A stretch of DNA of 64,000 nt from Phyto melanocephala. Lineage: Eukaryota; Arthropoda; Insecta; Diptera; Rhinophoridae. The stretch covers positions 116,700,562 through 116,764,561 of the forward strand of contig OW799236.1 in the NCBI GenBank assembly GCA_941918925.1, written 5' to 3'. Shown piece by piece: positions 22,807 through 34,698 of this stretch. The notes beneath the pieces are model-generated. The model was given only the letters and a program-made list of their open reading frames with translations. It searched no databases and was not told where the DNA came from. The position numbers were made by a program, and so were the translations under genes. Numbering within the stretch: the first letter of the stretch is position 1; each line of letters begins with the position of its first letter.

Positions 22807-24118
22807 GGCTCCACGAAAAGCTCCCCAATGAAGTAACGCTAAGAAAGCAATCCCTAATGAAGTAAGCCCCAAAAAATTGGAAATAACACCCAAAAATAGT
22901 GATTGAAATAACATCGAAAAATAAATGAAATAAACCCCAAAGCGAAAACGAAACAACCCCCAATATTTGGGAGTTATTTCATATGAAATAAATCCCAATG
23001 ATGAAAATGAAATAACCCCCAATGAAAAAAACCCCATCAGCAACAAAAATGAAATTATGCCCAAAATTCATAAAAGAGTCAGTTTTATTAAGGATTTAAT
23101 GGAGTCAATATGGACCAACAGCAAAATCGCAAATTTATTGATATAAATCGTGTGGAGGCCCGCAGGCGTCTTCTTCATAATAAGGATATATGCAACTTCG
23201 AAAAAGTGCCAGCATTCATAATCAATTTTTTTTGGTGAAAGAACATACAAAGCTCGTTAAATAGTGACTACTTTTGGTTTTGTAAATGGACTAAGTCCAG
23301 TGCAGTTATTTTCCCTTATACGATGGAAGCAATTTCAGATCAGCCACCAACGAGCTATCCTAAAACTTTCGAATGGCTTGAAAATCCAACTCATGGGAAA
23401 CGTTTTTATAGTTACAATATTGTAAAGAAGGCAGTAATTTTCTGTAATGGAGATGTAAGGAAGTATGGACAAAGAATTGTTCAATATTTTTATTTTTGAA
23501 ACCCAACTACCAAAAAATTATTTTCATGTACATACATAAATAATAAACTTAATACATTATACGTAAGGAATGGTAAAAAGACAAAACGGTGCTCATGAAT
23601 TCAAGATGGAGAAAATATACGTTGTATGTATAAATGCTGGCAGTTGGTTACACTTTGTTATTATGTACCTCCTCACTGCTTGGCAGAAGTGGAACCAACA
23701 ACCGTCCGTAGACTAATTTCGTAGTCCGTCACGAAGATCGCACCATCCAAATCCAGAAAGTTATCATTTATGTATTTGAAAAGATATTGTAATATATTCA
23801 CAGGCTAAAAGTTTTCTTGTAAAAGTCATATTTTTATATAATTTATTTACAAACACCCCCAAAAACCAAAAGCTTTAAAAATAAAATAACCCCCGAATAT
23901 AAAATGAAATCTCACCAAAATTATACACGCTATGAAACAAGCCCCGAATTTTAAAAATTTGTTGGGTGTTATTTCATTGGAAAAAAATATGAAAAACGGC
24001 CTAAAAAAATTGGGAGTTATTTCATATGAAATAACACCCAAAAATGTATGAAAAAAATTTGGAGAATATTTCATTTCTCGTTTGGGCGTTATTTTATTGG
24101 GGGGCTTTTCGTGGAGCC
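22807..24118. mobile_element. Foldback/Mutator-like element with 9-bp target duplication
   Basis: Ends GGCTCCACGAAAAGCTCCCC and, inverted, GGCTCCACGAAAAGCCCCCC, flanked by identical GTCATATGA at 22798-22806 and 24119-24127. Both arms (about 22807-23060 and 23850-24118) consist of short variable units such as ATGAAATAACCCCCAA, some inverted, including GGGAGTTATTTCATATGAAATAA palindromes. 9-bp duplications and repetitive arms fit Foldback/MuDR-type elements. The centre (23065-23840) has no transposase I recognise, only a 59-codon frame (23322-23501, plus) of unknown nature. The 75- and 91-codon minus frames are translations of the arm repeats. Confidence 0.88.
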
Positions 24119-24127
24119 GTCATATGA

Positions 24128-24290
24128 TTCCTAGTTCCGCCCTGTGCGCAGAATATAATTTTTCGAAACAAGACTTTATATATTCTATAAGATTTATTGG
24201 TTGCAAAGATCTGTGTGTAAATGCAGAAAACTTTTAGCCCAATAATATTTGCCAGAAATAATATTAATATGAACAAATTTTTATTAATTA
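24128..24290 (-). pseudogene. Upstream part of the split transposase relic
   Basis: With the 9-bp duplication collapsed, this minus-strand frame (GTRNHMT...) runs directly into the relic at 22390-22797. I recognise no motif in this piece itself; the assignment rests on continuity. Confidence 0.4.
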
Positions 24291-25119
24291 CTTAGATGAT
24301 CAACAATTGATCCTTATGCAAATACTATTTAAATTTTCCCTTTTAACTGTTACCATCACTTTGCAGAATGGTTTTTTGCTTTTTTATTTATTTAATAAAA
24401 TTAAATTTTAATAATGTTTCACATATTTTCTTTTTTTTTAAACGCTTTTGTGATCTATTCCTAAACTTTGTTATGAGGTTCATTTCCATTTTCTATCCCG
24501 TGCTGTGTGTGTGTGTGTGGCTTCTTATCAGTAATTTTAATGCCCTCTTGCTAATTGTCTTCTCATTTATTTATTTTATTTATTTTTTTTTTTATTTATG
24601 TTGAGGGGTCTTTTAGGGTATTTAATGTGTGTTTCTTGTTAGTAAAACAACATAGTTCGTGTTTTAGTTATTAAGTTTTTAATATGTGCTGCTGCCACAT
24701 TCCTTTTTGACCTTTAATTGATAAGAAATATTTGTCGTGCTGCTTGTTGTTCTCTTTTTATTTTATTTCAGTTTACTTTTACTATAAAAAAAAAAAATTT
24801 GGTTAATATTTGGGTTGTAGTTTCGAAAATAAATTAATTTGTGAACACATTTTAGAAATAATTTGTTTTACCGTCAAATGAGTCATTTGATATGTTAAGC
24901 TAAATAGTTAGGAATGCGACAGATAATTTGTTGGAAATTAAACCGATATACATAGATTGAGGTAAGTAAAACTGAATATATTATCGGTTCGTATGAATAA
25001 AAAGCAATGAATCAACTGAAAGGTTTTTGTAAATGAAAGATTTTTTTTTGGCAAATAAAATCTGTCACGAAATTGTCTTTAAGTATAGGACTAATCAAGA
25101 TTTTAAGGCAAATACTTAC
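24291..25119. other. AT-rich non-coding sequence
   Basis: Includes a short (GT)n run near 24505-24518. The 78-codon frame at 24368-24604 is a phenylalanine-rich reading of T-rich sequence and is not supported. Confidence 0.4.
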
Positions 25120-25242
25120 CAATAATAGGGTTACCAGATTGTCCTGGGCGCTGTAATATTAGGGGTGGTTGGTTGACGTGTTGAGCTTCTGGCTGACTTT
25201 GTAATCCCGCTAATACCAAATCCACAAACATAATTAAATCAG
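25120..25242 (-). CDS. Candidate internal exon of an unidentified protein
   Basis: On the minus strand an AG acceptor (ATTGGCAG, AG at 25244-25243), preceded some 15 bases upstream by a long T-rich tract, is followed by 123 bp without a stop in one frame and then an excellent donor, ATTG|GTAAGT (GT at 25119-25118). The exon is symmetrical, phase 1 at both ends, and encodes about 41 residues containing MFVDLVLAGLQSQPEA followed by QHVNQPPLILQRPGQSGNP. Composition is much less AT-rich than its neighbours, and I see no repeat ends around it. I do not recognise the protein. It lies 6.9 kb beyond the dpp stop on the same strand, so it might belong to a neighbouring gene with long introns. Alternatively it may be a chance open segment or an old gene fragment. 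No partner exon was found. Confidence 0.4.
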
Positions 25243-27402
25243 CTGCCAATAACCATTTTTCTCATAAATAAATGAAAAAAAAAAATCAGAAAAATTATTT
25301 GATAATAGCTTTGTATTTTTCAATCCCTAATTACCTTTAGAACCAAGTTTTATAAAGTTATACGAAAAAAATTATCCCTGTGACGATATGGATTAAGAGA
25401 ATTTTATGAAATTATTATTATTAATCAGGTAATTGCAGTTCGGAGAAAATTTTTTTGTTTATATTTTTTATATATGAAGTTTGACATTTGAAATTAATGA
25501 GAGAGAAGAGAAATTTGTTTTTTATCTATAGACTCTGACAGCTGAAACTTAAAATAAGTAAAGAAAAAAAATAATCAGCTGACGAAACAGGAGTACCTAA
25601 TAAATAAATATGCCTTGGGTTTCATTGTCAAATCCAAAATTAACCGCTTTTGCAGTCAAAAAGGTTACTTTCCTAAAACCACAACAATAAGCCCCACAGC
25701 TGTTATTAAAACAATTATTGTTGTTTCTTATTATGAAAACAATAAATAAAACATCATCAATATTCATGAAAGAAAAATAAGAAGAAAAAACTCTCTTCTC
25801 AAAAACACAATATAACAAATCATGACATCTTAGGAAAGACAATCAGTCCATTCATTCAAGCAAGCATTCGTTGAACCATTTATCGATCAAATGATCGATC
25901 GTGTTTCTACTTTTTGTTTTAACAATTGATCGATTCATAACTCTTTTGTTCGTTCATTCACATCACATCGCTACACTTGAGTTGAAGTAGTTGACTTGAC
26001 TTGACTTTGCAACTCAGTGATTCGTTCACCTGTTGTGGTTCTTTGGATGTGTCCATTTGTATCCTCATCAATTTTATACTCTTTTTTTGTTTAGTTATAA
26101 TTTTATTTCTTCTTGACTTAAAATGCTACTTAAGAAGCAGTTATTGTTGCTTTGTAAAGCTATTGTTGTTACACTTTGTTTTTGTTATTACTGTTATGAT
26201 TCCTATTGTTTGATTAAAAAAAAAAAACGAAAAACACATCACTATGGCAAACTTAATGTTACTGACAGCCACTTCTGTTACCGATTTAATGTACACGTTG
26301 ATGATGACGATCATATTTATTTTCATAAGGATGTGTAATTGTTCATTTATAAATAGCATACAAATGTTTAAGGGTATTATGGGTCTTGTTCATTGTATTT
26401 ATATTATTGTTCCTTTTGTTTGGCTTTTCTCATTTACACCGCTCCAATTAGGCTGTCAAAACTGCATTTGTAGGATTTTCAATCAAAAACACTCAATTCA
26501 TTTCCAGAAAAAAAAAAAGAAATAAAACAAGAAGTTTATAAATATGCATATCAGTTGATCAAAAAATTTGTATACCGCTTTTATATTAATATTTTTATGT
26601 GATTAATATTAGAAATAATTTTATAATTTTGTATTTCATTTAGGGTTTATTAAAGTGCCATGAACTTTTGGTATTTTTGTTTGTGTTGTTTTATTAAGTT
26701 TTTAAAATGCAAGTAATTTTCTCTTTATGATGGGAATATTATTTTCCTAATTATGAATGAAATATTTTTAGTGATTCTGTTATGGGAACTACACATGTTA
26801 GATTTCATTGAGTAAATTTATTAATTGATAGAAATACATTTAAATGCCACTTAAAAATGGTTTAAAAGTATATTTTTTAAAAGATTTTTAAAGATTTCTC
26901 TTGATATTATCTATATTACCTAAAGTTGTTTGACCGGAAGCAAAATTGTAGAACCACACAGTTAATTCTGTTACAAGCGAAAAATTAAGAAGTTTTTATC
27001 TTTTATTAAGAATTAGGCCTTAAATAAATATATTTAAAATATTTGATTTTATTTGTATCATATTGTAAGATGGGATAAAAGAGGAAGGACGCCTAAAGAT
27101 TCCTAATGGAAATGCACCGTAAGCACATAATTTATACCTCCTTTTAAACGAAAAGTGTTGCTGAATGGAAATCAGTAATATAATAATGATAATTGTGTTT
27201 TTCCACTAAACACAAGCTTATGGAATAATTACAGCAAAAACCTTTCTTGTTAATTTTGTAGACTATTCTGTATTAGTTAATTTATTGATGATATGACTCA
27301 AGATCAAAAAATCATTACAGGCGAACAAAAAATAAAGGAAACAATTTTTTACAATTTCTATGCCACCATAAGTACTGAATATGCTGCAAATATAATATAA
27401 GA
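25243..27402. other. AT-rich non-coding sequence with an ATCGAT cluster
   Basis: ATCGATCA-AA-TGATCGAT at 25882-25899 and ATTGATCGAT at 25925-25934 form a compact cluster in a less AT-rich block (25840-26000). Several short frames at 25597-26525 overlap each other on both strands and show no family resemblance. Confidence 0.4.
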
Positions 27403-28206
27403 AACAAGTAAGAGCGCTATATTCGGCCATGCCGAAACTTATATACCCTTCACAACGTGTAGTCATGCAATAATAGTAGTTTGTATCACCATTCCCCATA
27501 TGAAATACGTACATACATATAAAAACATACATATATAAAAACATCCCATTGTAAAATTATAAATTTACGTATGTATGTTAAAAAAAAATAAAAAAAAAAA
27601 ATTTTTTTTTAAAAAATTAAAAAAAATTTTTTTTTTTAAAAATTAAAAAAAAAATTTTTTTTTTTAAATAATTAAAATATTTATAATAAATATAAAACAA
27701 AAAAAAATAAAAAAAAATTTAAAAAAAATTAAAAAAATAATAATAAAAATATAAATAATATATTAAATAAAAAATAAAAAAAAAATTAAAAAAAAAAATA
27801 TAAAAAAAATTTTTTTTTGGCTCAGCTGGGATTCGATGCCACGTTTTCTCTAACCAGTATACACGTTTGTATGTATGTATGTATGTTGTTTTTGTGAAAA
27901 AAAATCGAGGTGGTCGTGAGTTTTTGCTCATATCTCAGTTGTTTATGAACCGATGTTTCTGATTTTCAATACCGATCTACTCCCGAATATTTCTGATATT
28001 TTAATACCTCATCCGGGTCCATGCGATATCGGGGGGCTTCAAAAAGTTGATTTCAACATACACACGGACAGAGCTTAATCGACTCCCCTATTAATAAGCT
28101 TTCAGAAAATATATACTTTATGTGGTCGGAAATGAAAATTGTAGAAATTTCACACGGAATGACAAACCTATATATACCCTTTTTCACTGTCTGAAGGGTA
28201 TAAAAA
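27403..28206 (+). repeat. Hairpin-ended fly repeat (mini-me/DINE-1-like), copy A
   Basis: Starts AACAAGTAAGAGCGCTATAT with a near-palindrome TTCGGCCATGCCGAA and ends TATACCCTTTTTCACTGTCT, continuing GAAGGGTATAAAAAT. Internal parts: an A/T homopolymer block (27575-27812), a GGCTCAGCTGGGATTCGATG segment and a TATATACTTTATGTGGTCGG segment. The GACA/GACG run seen in other copies is shortened here. A conserved stem-loop core and a GTCY-type microsatellite are known hallmarks of dipteran mini-me/DINE-1 elements; the family name is my inference. Confidence 0.72.
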
Positions 28207-28369
28207 TATATCGTTATATTTAATAAGACTAAGCAAATCGATAAAATTTTTTTGCAAAGGACATCATTCAACACAGCCACATAATTGTCAACGATGATCA
28301 AAATTATATAATCTGCAGCTCATGCCTGAATTAAATTCTTTTTATGTTGTTTACATATTTCATACCGGC

Positions 28370-29280
28370 TGACAATAAACACATAGAAGATCGAAGGACT
28401 TGACAGTGAAAGTTTGATAGCGCAGAAAAAGAGACAGGTGGAAGAGGCCTTGACGCAGAAATTTGTTTTACTTGTTATGAGCGGCCTTAGAGATAGTAAC
28501 CATTTTCGATATGCGAAAAATCTGTTGAAATTCCTCTACTAAATGCAAAAATTCCAAATCGATTTTACGTAATTTTTAAAGCTATAAATCCAAAATAAAG
28601 CAAAACGAAAACATATATCGTATTCAATGCCAGTAAAGGTTTTAGTTTATTGTATTCTTCCAGTGGGGTAACTTTGCGATGAAGTTTAACAAGTTAGAAG
28701 CAAGTATTGGCATGAGTTGAAGAAATTATTCCACAACTTCTGTCAACATGAGGTTATTCATAGACTACTTACTTCGGCTGAGCCTTTAAAAGCTAGAAAA
28801 TCGGCCCTGAAATACTATGCGAAGAAATATAAAGCAAAACAGTCTAATGAAGGAATGAAAGTAAGTAAATAAGTTCCTTGATTCTTGATACATGTTTATA
28901 TTTTGAGGTAGTTGAGACAAATACAGTTACGAATTTTGTTTTAGATTAATCATTTTGAAAAACAATATGTACTACGGGCAGAAGGAGTTTGTCTGCACCA
29001 AGCGACAAAAACTTTTTATCTGATTAAAATTTTGGTTTTGCAATGATGCCAAGTTTTGTATTCTGAATATCGCTTTCCAAATATGTTCCTTTCAATAAAA
29101 TACACAAATAAATAACTAAATGAAACGTTTTTTTCGTTTCCTGAACAATTTTAGAAATATCGCTTAATACATTTTTATGGGAAGGTATCGTTATGGAGGT
29201 GAAGAAAAAAATATGAAATCCGCATATGTTGCGTTGGCCATCTTGAATTTGAAATATTATAATGGAGTACACAAAAATAT
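28370..29280 (+). other. Unassigned relic with an open segment ending at a donor-like site
   Basis: A plus-strand frame without stops from about 28692 to 28877 reads SKYWHELKKLFHNF, then HRLLTSAEPLKARKSALKYY, and at 28861 meets GTAAGT after ATGAAA. A TTGTATTCTTCCAG acceptor-like site lies at about 28650-28663, but the frame from it shifts. I do not recognise the protein. It could be a broken mobile-element or gene fragment. Confidence 0.3.
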
Positions 29281-29559
29281 TTAATCCGAATTTATGTCAT
29301 CTGACATTAAAAACAATAATCCGTAATTTTATTTCAGTTACGACCTTGAGTTAGCAATGTTTTCAATATGTAATTATTATAACAATAATTGTACAAGTAA
29401 AGTCGTTTCATTTGGTGTATAAAAAAGAATACTTCCTTCGCAAAAGATAAATGATTTTTTTGTGGGTAAATACTAGAACGGGATACTTGTCAATGGCTTT
29501 TGAACCAATAAATGGGTCTCCTCAAGACAAAACCATCAATATATCACAGTTTAAGATCC

Positions 29560-29865
29560 GACTGTAAATGCCGCAGATAAAAAGAAAAATATATTTTGGC
29601 AACCCCTGTGTGCGGCAAGAAAATTTTTTTTCGAAACTGGCTTGCAAACATTTTTTATATAAGGTGGTGTGCGGCAAACTTTTTTTTTTGTAAGGCGATA
29701 CGGTCTAATGTACACAGATATTAACAAACACATGGACATCTTGCCTCAATCGAGTACCCCATGCATATGTTTTCGGAGAATATATACTTTAAGAGTTCAC
29801 ACATAGTACTATTGAAATTAAAAGCGAAATAAGAAAGGTATATTACCCTGCCACCACAAGAGATG
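29560..29865 (+). repeat. Fragment of the hairpin-ended fly repeat, 3' part
   Basis: Contains ACACATGGACATCTTG, TCAATCGAGT, GGAGAATATATACTTTAAG and a degraded GGTATATTACCCTGCC, in the order seen in the 3' part of the intact copies. Strongly diverged. Confidence 0.4.
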
Positions 29866-30149
29866 GATAATACAACTCAAAAAATTAAAAAAAAATAAAT
29901 GGTGCCGAAAAACCATTAGTGGTGCTGTAATATGCCGACTCTGGTAAGACTAAAAATGTGAAGAAAATTTTTCCTTTGTTTAGTTTTATGTAAATTTTTA
30001 ATCAAATATAAATAAATAATCAAATCGTGATTTTTTTTCTAAATAAAATTCTGTTGAATCTTACGTGAAAATTGCATACAATATTTATACTTACGTTTTT
30101 AAGAACTCCTTCTTCTACTTAGTGAAAACAATAAATAAAATTTTCTTTA

Positions 30150-32142
30150 TATATCTGCATGTATATATAAAATATTTTTATTTTATTTTTATTTTTTTTT
30201 TAATTTAGTTTCATTTTTGTTTGTTGTTTTTCATGATCTTTAAAATTATCATCATTTTTCGTTTTCAGTTATGTATAAAATAAAGAGTGTTATTATTTTT
30301 TTATTTGTTTGTTTTATAAATAAATAATTAAAAAATTATACATAAACAGAGAATTGCAAAAAAAAATATTAAGAAGTCTAAAAGAATCTTAAAAATACAA
30401 TATAATCAAAAGAATGTTAAATTCAAATAGGTTGAGAATATTTTACAATGCTTACCGCTTAAATAACATTCATTTAGAAAAGTAAGACAGAGAACAACAA
30501 GAATGATAAAAGTGAAAAATAAACACACAAATATGGCTACAAGGATATTTCTTCAATTTATTTTTAAAATTACACTTATTTAGTAGTAAACTTCTAGTTT
30601 TTGTTTTGTTTTTTGTTTAAATTAAGAGATACACAAAATAGAATACATTTATAAAACATAAAAAATTATTACGATTAATTTTTAGGGTATTAAATTCTAT
30701 ACTTATATCATATAATTTATATTAAATTGTTTTTATTTATATGTGTATAATAGAATCCTTAAATGTAAGGATGTATTCGCTAAACAAACAAAATTATAAT
30801 TGATTTATAATTAATTAAAATACATGTGTAATGTATATGTTTTTACATATTTATATTATTAACAATAATTTCGTGTTGTTGCTTTTTTCATATATAAATA
30901 CATACGTAGAAAACAAGAAATTTGCGAGTTATACTTTTAAAGTTAGAAAAGTTTTAATTGTAAATTTTTAAGTATAGTTTTTTTTTGTTTGATGAAAATT
31001 TACATAAAATTAATGTTTGTTTTTGTTTTTATTTAGCAAAAACAAAAGCTAAGAGTATCTTCGGGAAAAAAGAGAGTATGCAAGAGTGTGGGTAAAATTT
31101 CAAGTATAAGAGATTATGATGAGTGAGTTTATTGTTGTTGTATGTTGTTAATGCTAAGTAGGAGGGTAGGGGAAAACAAAATGGCACTATGAGAAATGTA
31201 CTAGCGTTTTAATTTGTTTTTTTTTTATTTATGAAATGGTTGTATGTATTTTTATTTGCATAAAATTAGGGCTAAGCTGGGGCATGATCTTAAACTACAC
31301 CTATTTTTGACAGCCTAGCTGTCAAAATGGTTAGTTTTTGTTTGAGTTTTTGTTATTAATTGTTTTTTTTTTAGTTACTAAATACTTATGATTTATTTAC
31401 TTATTTATGTTTACTTTTAAAAATCCGCAACTCTGTTTAGTTTGTTTTGTTTTTTTCTTTTGTTGTTGATGTTGTTGTTTTAAAACTAGTATTTACACTT
31501 ACAAAGAAAAAAAAAATTCAATAATTCAGTCCACTTAGATTGCGTTTGTTTTCTGTTTAAAATTATATTAAATTTTTTAAACAAATAAAAAATAATTATT
31601 ATAAACAAAAAAAAAAAAAATAAAATTTTGTTTCATTACAAAAAAAAAATGAAATAAAAATATAAAAATAATTAAAACTTATTAAAGCGTTGCAAACAGA
31701 CCAAAGAGAGCAGATTTATGCATACTGACAATTACAGAGACACTGTGGCTTTTGAAAGCTTTAGTAAGTGTTCGTTTTCTTTCTCTTTCTCTCTCATTCT
31801 CCCTTTTAGCCAACCGGTAAGCCATCTGCTTAATTGGACCGACTAATGCTGGCTGATTCTGGGCATGTAGGATGTTTGATTAACACTCACGCTTAAATAT
31901 CACGACATTTTATTGTTTAGAAACCGTGCGACAATGTATTCAACTAAAAATCTCTTTTCTCTATCCCCCTCTTACATAAAACCTAAGAGAGAGAAAGAGT
32001 GAGTATTTCTTACCGTATAAGAGTTGTTAGTTGTTGATATTAGTTTGTTTTCTTGTTTTTGGCTTCAATTTCATTTGATTTATGTTGCTAAATTGTAGTA
32101 ATTAACCCGTTTGTGGCTGGTATAGGCCATTTGAAGTTGTTT
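30150..32142 (-). other. Probable dpp 3' UTR and immediate downstream sequence
   Basis: Very AT-rich sequence directly after the dpp stop, with no open frame of note. TTTATT on the plus strand (AATAAA on the transcript strand) occurs many times, so I cannot pick a cleavage site. A less AT-rich island at about 31680-31925 with CT-rich and AGAGAGA tracts stands out from its surroundings, as does the hairpin at 31305-31327. Extent is inferred. Confidence 0.4.
31305..31327. promoter_or_regulatory. Perfect 10-bp inverted repeat in dpp 3' region
   Basis: TTTTGACAGC and GCTGTCAAAA are separated only by CTA. In a transcript this would be a stable hairpin with a 3-nt loop; as DNA it places two TGACAG cores (the TALE-homeodomain type recognition word) back to back. 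It is about 0.8 kb after the dpp stop. Function not known. Confidence 0.45.
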
Positions 32143-33023
32143 TTACCGACACCCACAGCCTACAACTGTCATGTCCTGATAGTTCTTGAGCACTACGGTA
32201 CTGTGATCGTTGAGATAAAGCATCGATATGCCCTCTAGCTGTGTAGGGACACAGCAGGCCTTTGGCACCTTTCCTGGATTGATACTATTGACTAAGGTTT
32301 GCACCACCGCATGATTGGTGGAATTTAAATGTTCCGCTATGGGAAACGGACAGCGACCGTGACAGTAAAAGGCATCATAGCCCGGCGGCGCTACAATCCA
32401 ATCACTCCAACCCACATCGGCAAAATCCACATACAACGAGTGACGTCTACAAATCTCCTCATTGTTTTTGCGCCGATGCGTTCGCCGGTGATGGCCACCT
32501 GCACGTTTCGAACGTGTGCTGACATCCCGTATTGAGCGCGATTTGTGGCGACCGTCATCGGTGTAAGTGAACAGCAAAGGTTGTTTGCGCTGCCACTGTT
32601 CATGCTCTTCGTCTAGACTACGGCGTAAACGCACATGGTGATGGGGTGCCGGTTCGAGACTGGTCGTTGTCCTCACCTCGACTAAGAGACCAAAATTTTT
32701 ATTCGGTGTAGCCAGCCACCGATGTAAGGCAGGTTGAACGTCTAAGCTTATCGTGTTTGTGCTATTCAGACGTATCGTCTTATTGTCCAACAACAAATAG
32801 CTGGGCTCCCGTTTTCCCCTCACGCCCACTCGTGTTATATCGTAGACGAGCACTTGATAAAGCGTACGATTCGCCACGCGGGGTTTCAAGATTGTATGAC
32901 TAATGGCGTCACGTGTTAGTTGCAATTCGGCTGCTTTAAGCTTTTCCTCGGCGGGTATGCTCTTTATATCGAAATACAAACGAAACCGATGATGGTGCGG
33001 AAACCGATCGTCGATTTTACTAT
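32143..33023 (-). CDS. dpp: Decapentaplegic, last coding exon: C-terminal prodomain and mature TGF-beta cystine-knot domain
   Basis: This exon encodes residues 424-716 and the TAA stop (32145-32143). It begins after a GCAG acceptor (33025-33024); joining it to the upstream exon restores a GAT codon and the sequence [11 protein letters not shown], as in Drosophila Dpp. Residues 424-555 complete the prodomain. Basic cleavage sites are RLRR at 555-558 and RSKR at 594-597. The mature domain starts around Cys615 and has all seven family cysteines: C615, the pair in YCHGRC, the pair in KACC and the pair in the terminal GCGCR. Potential N-glycosylation sites include NRT at 475, NKT at 504, NST at 510 and NST at 657 in the mature domain. 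I see no frameshift or missing key residue. Known role: a diffusible morphogen for dorsal-ventral and appendage patterning. The two low-scoring open frames over 32329-32603 in other registers are shadows. Confidence 0.98.
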
Positions 33024-34698
33024 CTGCAATGAAAACCAAAGAGACGAAGACAAAGATGGATTAGTTATGACTTATTAAATTTTTTTAATAAAGCTTTTTA
33101 GAATTTTTAAGATGACTTCTGCCTAAACACTTCTGTCCTCGAAAAATACTTAAGAATATTGCCTCAACGTGGTCTTTTTTAAAAAAAGGAGTCTTTAAAT
33201 ATTTAAAATATTTATCTAGATATTTGAAGTACTAAATCTTATATTTTAGTGTTTTTAGTTAGCGCCAAAAACCTATAATATATGCCCATTTTCCTGTAAA
33301 AAGAAAGCAACACCCATATTACAAACTCCTGCTTCCACAACATCTGCCTACTTACTAACAGCCATAAAATGATACTTCAGTTAAATAAAAAACCTAAATA
33401 AGTTTTCAACACTTGTTGAAACCTGGAAATAAAATATAATTTTGCTATTTTTAAAATAAACCTTTCAAATCTCTTTCCAAATCAAAAACATTCTTACAGG
33501 TACTTAGTTACAACAATTTGCATTGATAATTCTTAATCCAAATACTTTGAAACTCTTATACATACAAGATGATATTTGAAAAATTTGTTTTTCTGTGGCA
33601 TTCTAAGAAATATGCGAAGAAGCAAAGTAGAAAATGTTCAAGGTCATTGCAAGAATAACAATTGTGTTTAGGTAGGAGCATTTATATATGAGACCTGGTT
33701 TAATGTATTTCTCTTCCACTTTTCTTCTTTCTACATATTTATTCGCACACATATACTTATGTGTGTTTGGACATCTGTATATACTTCGGCCTTTTCTATT
33801 GTCTTAAGGATTTTATAGCCACCTTGTCATCCTTGTTTTCTTTTCTTTTTTTTTTTGTGTGAAATACTTATGAAAATCTCTGGCATTGTTTACTATGAAT
33901 TGTTGTTTCTAGTGGTGTTACTGTTGCCGACAGTAATAAATGCACGTGTACATACATCCTTTGTCTTGATAAGTACTTGAGTGTAGGTTAAAGAAACAAA
34001 TTAAAATTTAAATGCAAGTGCAATATAATTTGGAAAAATTGTAAAACACTTGTGAATTGATGTTATTTAAGGAATCTTTATTTTGAGAGGAAAAATATGT
34101 GTGTAATTTTGAAAGCATTTGAAGGGAACCAATGTCAAATGCTTTAAATTTTTTTTTGATTTTAAATACCATCTTCAAATGCTTAAGTTAGTTTTAGAGA
34201 GACAATCGAATATCTTGCAAAATAAGTAACTGTACTTTTTAGTTGTAGTTTAGAAAATGTAAACCGAAAACAAATACATTGTGGTAAGTGAATCGTGTGA
34301 TTCGAATGCTTCAGATAGTGATTTCATAGTTTTAAGAATTATATTAAAGTAAGATTATATATTAAAAGGCAAGTAGATTTCTTTGAACAGAGTTTACACT
34401 CTCATTATACTTACAACCGATTTTAATAATTGATTTGATTTTTTTGCAGATATATACAATCTAGATCCTATTAAAATCGGTTTAGTATTTTAGGAGTTAT
34501 AAGCCTTTAAAGTTGTTACTAACACATAAGGAAATCTCATGTATTTAATAAAACAAAAAATAAACCACATAATGTGTATTAATGCAAATAGTTTTTGTAA
34601 AGAATGTTTCATATTCATGGTTTCAAAAAACAAAACAGAGAGAGTGAGAGAGTAACCATTTAAACTCCCTTTTAAAGATGTTTTGTTGGTTAATTTTT

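Noticed and set aside
22789..23064. 91-codon hydrophobic frame resembling a membrane protein
   Set aside because: It is a reading of the repetitive arm of the foldback-like element; repeats explain the pattern.
27719..27931. Phe/Tyr-rich 70-codon frame
   Set aside because: Translation of the A/T homopolymer block in repeat copy A.
32329..32603. Overlapping open frames on both strands inside the dpp last exon
   Set aside because: Shadows of the conserved mature-domain coding sequence.
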